From Sedimentisphaerales bacterium (GTDB taxonomy: Bacteria; Planctomycetota; Phycisphaerae; Sedimentisphaerales; Anaerobacaceae): a stretch of DNA of 35,475 nt. The notes below the pieces were generated by a model, which saw only the letters and a list, made by a program, of their open reading frames with translations, did no database searches and was not told the DNA's origin. Each line of letters opens with the position of its first letter. The stretch's first letter is position 1. Location of the stretch: NCBI GenBank assembly GCA_030611315.1, contig JAUWPZ010000023.1:1-35475 (forward strand), in the 5' to 3' direction. A program made the translations under genes and the position numbers. Below are positions 31,902 through 35,475 of this stretch, piece by piece.

Positions 31902-33053
31902 AATCTCTTCTATTGTATCGACCATTGTGTCCGGGGCGAATTTCTCTTTAACAGACATTCTCCCATTTTCACCGAGCTTCTTTCTTAAGTCCTCATCTTC
32001 TATCAATTCCGCGCAAAGTTTCGTTAATTGTTCGACGTTCTTCGGCTCAACCAACCGTCCTGTGTTTTCATTGACCACTTCTCTTGCGCCGTCAACGTCG
32101 AAGGAGACCGCCGGTTTGCCGCAGAGCATCGCCTGGGGCAGTGTGCGTGCGAGACCTTCTCTTAGCGAACAGTGCACGAGAATATCCGATGATTGTATTG
32201 CAAGCGGAATTTGACTCGGCGGCAAAAGTCCCGTGAATTTGATTCTCTCCGCCAGACCCAGTTCGTGCACCTGTTTTTTGAAATGTTCGGCCAGATTCCC
32301 ATCACCCACAAACAGCCAGACGCACTTCTCAAACCGCTTTGAAAGCTCTCCGGCTGATTCGATAATATATTTGTGTCCCTTGAGCATAAACAGACGGGCA
32401 ATGGTGACAAGTACAATTGCATCTTCGCCGATTTCATACTTTTTGCGGAATTGTATTTTGCTCTCGTGCGAAATCGGCTCTAAAAAATCATCCTCCTCAA
32501 TGGCCGAATAGGCGGTAACGAATTGCTCGGGCCTGCCGATACCTGCTGCATTTGCCTGGGCGGTCATCGCATCGGCGACAGTGACAAAGAAATCCGTTCG
32601 CTTCGCCGCGGATTTCTCAACGGCGATATAGAATCTGTTCAGCCATTTACTTTGATAAGGATGAAAGGCTAATCCGTGTATCGTGTGTACTATTCCCGGC
32701 AGATTCTTTTGCCATTTCCCTTTTAAGCTGTGGCCGGCAAATCTGCCTAATATCCCCGCTTTTGTCGAATGAGTGTGAACGATATCGGGTTTCAATCGCC
32801 TCAGAAGTTTTTTTATTTGCAAGTATCCTAAAATATCGGACACCGGACAAATGGGGCGGGTTAGCCTGTCAACCGTTATTACTTTGTAGTTTTGGTTTTT
32901 TGTCTGATTAAATAGTTCGCCTTCGGGCCCCAAAGCCGGCCCGGTAATCAGCGTAACATCGTGACCGCGCTGCGCCAGCAGTTTGCAGGTTATCAGGGTA
33001 TTTTCCTGAGCCCCGCCCAAAATCAACCGCGTTATGATATGAACGACTTTCAT
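31860..33053 (-). CDS. GT4-type glycosyltransferase
   Basis: 397 residues. The start MKVVHIITRLILGGAQENT is the normal opening of a GT4 retaining glycosyltransferase; the frame runs 19 codons further upstream, but that part is a translated word repeat. HTHSTKAGILGRFAGH and VHTIHGLAFHPYQS belong to the acceptor domain; LVTIARLFMLKGH, FTGLLPPSQIPLAIQSSD and HCSLREGLARTLPQAMLCGKP to the donor domain. In the EX7E motif the second Glu is Gln (EGLARTLPQ), a conservative change. It resembles enzymes building lipid-linked or surface polysaccharides; the sugar is unknown. The last 13 residues come from the duplicated element. Confidence 0.9.
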   Translation of the reverse strand: MKVVHIITRLILGGAQENTLITCKLLAQRGHDVTLITGPALGPEGELFNQTKNQNYKVITVDRLTRPICPVSDILGYLQIKKLLRRLKPDIVHTHSTKAGILGRFAGHSLKGKWQKNLPGIVHTIHGLAFHPYQSKWLNRFYIAVEKSAAKRTDFFVTVADAMTAQANAAGIGRPEQFVTAYSAIEEDDFLEPISHESKIQFRKKYEIGEDAIVLVTIARLFMLKGHKYIIESAGELSKRFEKCVWLFVGDGNLAEHFKKQVHELGLAERIKFTGLLPPSQIPLAIQSSDILVHCSLREGLARTLPQAMLCGKPAVSFDVDGAREVVNENTGRLVEPKNVEQLTKLCAELIEDEDLRKKLGENGRMSVKEKFAPDTMVDTIEEIYTLKGNKFPRLGL

Positions 33054-33055
33054 TT

Positions 33056-33102
33056 CATTAGAAGGCAGAAGGCAGAAAAACAGGAGACAGAATATGGATT
33101 GC
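33056..33102. repeat. Word-repeat leader of the glycosyltransferase gene
   Basis: AGAAGGCAGAAGGCAGAAAA and CAGGAGACAGAAT are drifting copies of an AGAAGGC word. On the minus strand it precedes the glycosyltransferase ATG and is spuriously open in its frame. Confidence 0.55.
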
Positions 33103-33139
33103 GTAAGCAATAAACATAACTTTTAGAATTTAGATTATA

Positions 33140-33922
33140 TACTCAAACTGACCGGTTTTAGGCCGCGAGGAGTTTTTCCAGGCGGCGAATAACGGATTTT
33201 TCACGACTGTATTTGATAACATCTTGAACGTTCTCCTGCCGAACTATCCGACGCATTCTATCTCTGAGTTTGCTAATCGGCTCAAGTCGCAGCACTTTCT
33301 TGGATTTGTTTTGGCCTTGTGCACGATAGGCTTTTATGCCCATGTGGGTCAGGCAGGCACAGGCACAATCAACCAGCCGCAGGTGTCTAACTCCCCGATA
33401 ATACAAACTAACCTTCACGATAGTATAGCCGGTTCCATACTTGCCGGTGGCGTGGTGACGCAATTTGCCTGTTGCCTCCATCTTCTTGGCCCGCTTGAGA
33501 GTTTGCGTATCGTCAACGATAAGAAACAGTTGACGGTCCTTTTTGGTAAAGAGGCTGCGCAGCATGTCGAAGGCAATTTGCTGCATTACGATCGAATGAT
33601 TCCAGGAGCTGCGCCAAAGGAATTCACCATGATTTGTCCGGTGGGTCGAGCCCTTCAGTGCTTTGGCGAGCTTGTCGATGGTTGTTCCGTGGCTGATGGT
33701 GATGGCCAGTACCAAAGCCCAAAAGTGCTCCCACGGTCTTTGGGTAAAATGGTCTCTGAGAGGCTTGAAAAAACCTTGCAGTTTTTTTGGAATTTTGCCG
33801 GTTGTAATCATATGGCCTCTCCTGAGATAAGTGTTTGTCAATACAACTCTTGTCGTCCGAGTAGGCCATTTTTGTTTGATGTTTTTAGTAACCATAATTT
33901 CAACAATCGGTCAGTTTCAGTA
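33140..33922 (-). mobile_element. Internally deleted IS element with terminal inverted repeats
   Basis: Left end TACTCAAACTGACCGG (33140-33155) and right end, read inward on the minus strand, TACTGAAACTGACCGATTG (33922-33904), are imperfect inverted repeats. The enclosed ~783 bp is about half the usual length for such an element and holds one shortened transposase frame. Target-site duplications could not be settled by eye. Confidence 0.65.
33158..33811 (-). pseudogene. Transposase with internal deletion (IS701/DDE type)
   Basis: The minus-strand frame starts at an ATG near 33811 (MITTGKIPKKL; the frame is open up to 33895). The N-terminal half matches DDE transposases with FKPLRDHFTQRPWEHFW, STHRTNHGEFLWRSSW and the first catalytic Asp in LFLIVDDTQTLKRAKKM. 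After IVKVSLYYRGV the sequence jumps to RHLRLVDCACACLTHMGI and runs to the expected C-terminus (RRLEKLLAA). The middle, with the remaining catalytic residues, is missing, but the frame is kept. It cannot be an active transposase. The family name is from memory of these motifs. Confidence 0.75.
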
Positions 33923-33962
33923 ATTAAGATTGGTACATAATTCGGGGTCAGATCACTCCCCC

Positions 33963-34109
33963 TCATGGTGTGCCGGTCTTGAGAACAAACAGGATGCCAG
34001 TCAGGCAGGCGCGGTCGGGCACTCGAGGACGACCGCGATTGGGCGGCTCTGGTGGAATATGGGGTTCGATACGTTGCCATAGTTTATCCGTAAGTAGTGG
34101 CTTAGCCAT
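33963..34109 (-). pseudogene. IS5-type transposase N-terminal fragment
   Basis: MAKPLLTDKLWQRIEPHIPP continues as EPPNRGRPRVPDRACLTGIL and FVLKTGTP, then stops (48 residues). This is the N-terminal domain of IS5-family first ORFs, which normally continue with PWE.LP.EMGCGSG. GGAGG precedes the ATG, so the left part of the element is intact. The rest is lost; about 40 bp further on lies the end of the other IS. One element probably deleted or inserted into this one. Confidence 0.75.
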
Positions 34110-34396
34110 GATAATGTCCTCCATAACATCAGGTCACAGTTTTCTTACCAGATGTTGCATCGGACAAACCACTACTCAATCTTTAGGTTTTGTTAGAGTG
34201 CCTTAATAGTATTTCTTGAAAAAACAAGTATTCCATATAGACTATCTGCATGAACAGCCAGAGTGATGAAAGATAATCTTTAAGTGGCGCTTTGAAATCA
34301 TAGCATCTCAGGGCTGCTTGGATTCTATAACAGTGATATCAATGTTGGCCTGATCTTGGACATGTAATTGCATGCGCGGGAAAGGACGAGATTACT
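34110..34396. other. Intergenic stretch upstream of GH97
   Basis: The first ~90 bases look like the terminal, non-coding end of the IS5-type element (GTAGTGGTTTGTCCG on the minus strand). The rest is AT-rich with CTTG-AAAAAA-CAAG near 34216. AAAGGACGAG at 34381-34390 is the GH97 ribosome binding site. I saw no convincing promoter. Confidence 0.5.
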
Positions 34397-35347
34397 ATGC
34401 GAACGGAAATCAGGAAGTGCGTAATCATTGGACTGGCCGTAGCGCTGTCTCTGGCAGAGGCAGGCTTCACAAGACAGATTACAAGACGTTCACAGCGGGT
34501 GCATATGGAACAAGTACAGGTTGCCAGCCCGGATGGTAAAGTCAAGCTGACAATCCTGCCCAACGCGGAGCGCCTGACCTTCACTGTAACACTGGGGAAT
34601 ACGACGGTTCTCGAGCCGTCTACTATCGTCATGAACCTTGATGGGTACGATTTATCGGCGGGCGTTGTCTTCGGCAAGGTGGAGCGCTACCAGATTAATG
34701 AGACCTATCCGTGGCATGGTGCCCACAGCACAGCGGTCAATCATTGCAACGGTGCCCGGATATCACTACAGAATGACTTGTCGTTCATTGACTACGTCCT
34801 GGACATCCGCGTCTTTGACGATGGCGCGGCCTTTCGCCACATCATCCCGGGCGGCAAAGACGCCTCTCGCGTGCCCGATGAGTACACCACTTTTGTCATC
34901 CCGGCCGGTTCGACGGTCTGGTCCCACGACCTTGGGGGGCATTATGAGGCCGCGTATAAGAAGCGCGATATTTCCAACGTCCCGCCCGGACAGTGGGCCG
35001 GACCGCCCGTAACCTTCCAACTGCCCGATGGCGGCGGTTACGGTTCTATCACCGAGGCCAATCTGGTCAATTACAGTGGAATGGCTTTGGAAGCCGACGG
35101 CCGCCGTGGTCTGATCACGGGCCTTGGCCACCGTCAGCCGCTGAACTATCCGTATGAGTTGCGATACGGACGGGACGAAGCTAAACGTCTGGGTAAGCCG
35201 GCATCGGTCACTGGGACCATCACCACCCCGTGGCGCATCGTGATGGTCGCAGCCGATCTGAACACACTGGGCAACCTGGGTAAGAAACGCCTGGAACGAC
35301 CGTCACGCGTACGACCTGGTCAAGCGATACATGCACCGGCCTGCTGA
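34397..35347 (+). pseudogene. GH97 glycosidase, N-terminal domain only
   Basis: The frame gives 316 residues. The first ~25 are a signal peptide (KCVIIGLAVALSLAEAG). Residues ~38-295 match the N-terminal beta-sandwich of GH97 (SusB-like alpha-glucosidases/galactosidases): VASPDGKVKLTILPNAERL, FDDGAAFRHIIPGG, PVTFQLPDGGGYGSITEA and TPWRIVMVAADLNTL. The catalytic barrel, expected next, is absent. After about 35275 the sequence becomes another gene in another frame, so the final ~23 residues (KKRLERPSRVRPGQ) are an out-of-frame reading of sulfatase DNA. The gene is broken, unless the join is an assembly error. Confidence 0.8.
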
Positions 35348-35475
35348 GCAGTTGTATCACACCGCCAAAGACCCTTACGAAATGAACAACCTCGCCGACG
35401 ACCCGGCTGCCTCCGCCGTCAAGGCCCGGCTCAGTGCCGACCTCGTTCGCTGGATGAAAGAGCAGGGCGCCCCGG
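35280..35475 (+). pseudogene. Sulfatase C-terminal fragment (runs off window)
   Basis: In the frame starting at 35280 the sequence reads VRNAWNDRHAYDLVKRYMH, then RPAEQLYHTAKDPYEMNNLA, DDPAASAVKARLSADLVRW and MKEQGAP. The E-LY-T-KDPYEMNNLADDP block is the standard C-terminal subdomain of arylsulfatase-type enzymes. The N-terminal domain with the CxPSR formylglycine site is not present upstream; GH97 sequence is there instead. It is open to the window edge. Confidence 0.75.

Noticed and set aside
33224-33940. 238-residue plus-strand open frame
   Set aside because: Antisense of the deleted transposase; no recognisable domain.
1-35475. tRNA, rRNA genes or CRISPR array
   Set aside because: Reading by eye I found no tRNA-like T-arm in context, no rRNA segment and no regularly spaced direct repeats; a covariance search would be needed to exclude degenerate cases.

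Overview
The window looks like part of an uncultured member of the Planctomycetota, most likely class Phycisphaerae and probably anaerobic. Evidence: a PQQ-type beta-propeller protein of the kind abundant in planctomycetes, a Minf_1886-family protein (known from Planctomycetes and Verrucomicrobia), GH97 and sulfatase remnants, and a sulfide-dependent (non-suicide) Thi4 thiazole synthase typical of anaerobes. The class is inferred from gene content alone.

Layout. (1) 1-2000: 3' part of a beta-propeller gene with a palindromic repeat inserted in frame. (2) 2000-11.2 kb, minus strand: a DNA replication and tRNA-charging operon, dnaE-tmk-holB-ricT-metG-Minf_1886, from a near-consensus promoter at 11.2 kb; its 3' end abuts an IS1634-type transposase remnant. 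(3) 11.27-13.0 kb, plus strand: promoter, TPP riboswitch, intrinsic terminator, thi4, and an overlapping HD-domain hydrolase. (4) 13.0-15.3 kb, minus: pgsA and rimO, with a decayed coding scrap after pgsA. (5) 15.37-18.8 kb, plus: a near-consensus promoter driving a very unusual secretin that carries about 290 residues of TolA-like helix and a C-terminal membrane segment, then a small repeat-containing protein. (6) 19.08-27.1 kb, plus: rpsB-tsf-pyrH-frr, then a 1008-residue AsmA/TamB-like protein and a YihY/BrkB membrane protein. (7) 27.2-29.4 kb, minus: yjbQ, a LysE-type exporter and a secreted calcineurin-like phosphoesterase. (8) 29.6-31.6 kb, plus: nicotinamidase and nicotinate phosphoribosyltransferase, overlapping (NAD salvage). 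(9) 31.6-34.2 kb: REP-like repeat, a glycosyltransferase and two decayed insertion sequences. (10) 34.4 kb to the end: the N-terminal part of a GH97 glycosidase joined out of frame to the C-terminus of a sulfatase.

Most genes are housekeeping. The unusual material is in the repeats and rearrangements: a ~113-128 bp element duplicated at the 3' ends of two unrelated genes, giving both proteins the same 13-residue tail; REP-like hairpins inside a coding gene and inside a riboswitch arm; low-complexity word-repeat spacers that act as gene leaders; an internally deleted IS with both ends intact; and the secretin/coiled-coil/membrane-anchor protein. I saw no tRNA, rRNA or CRISPR array.
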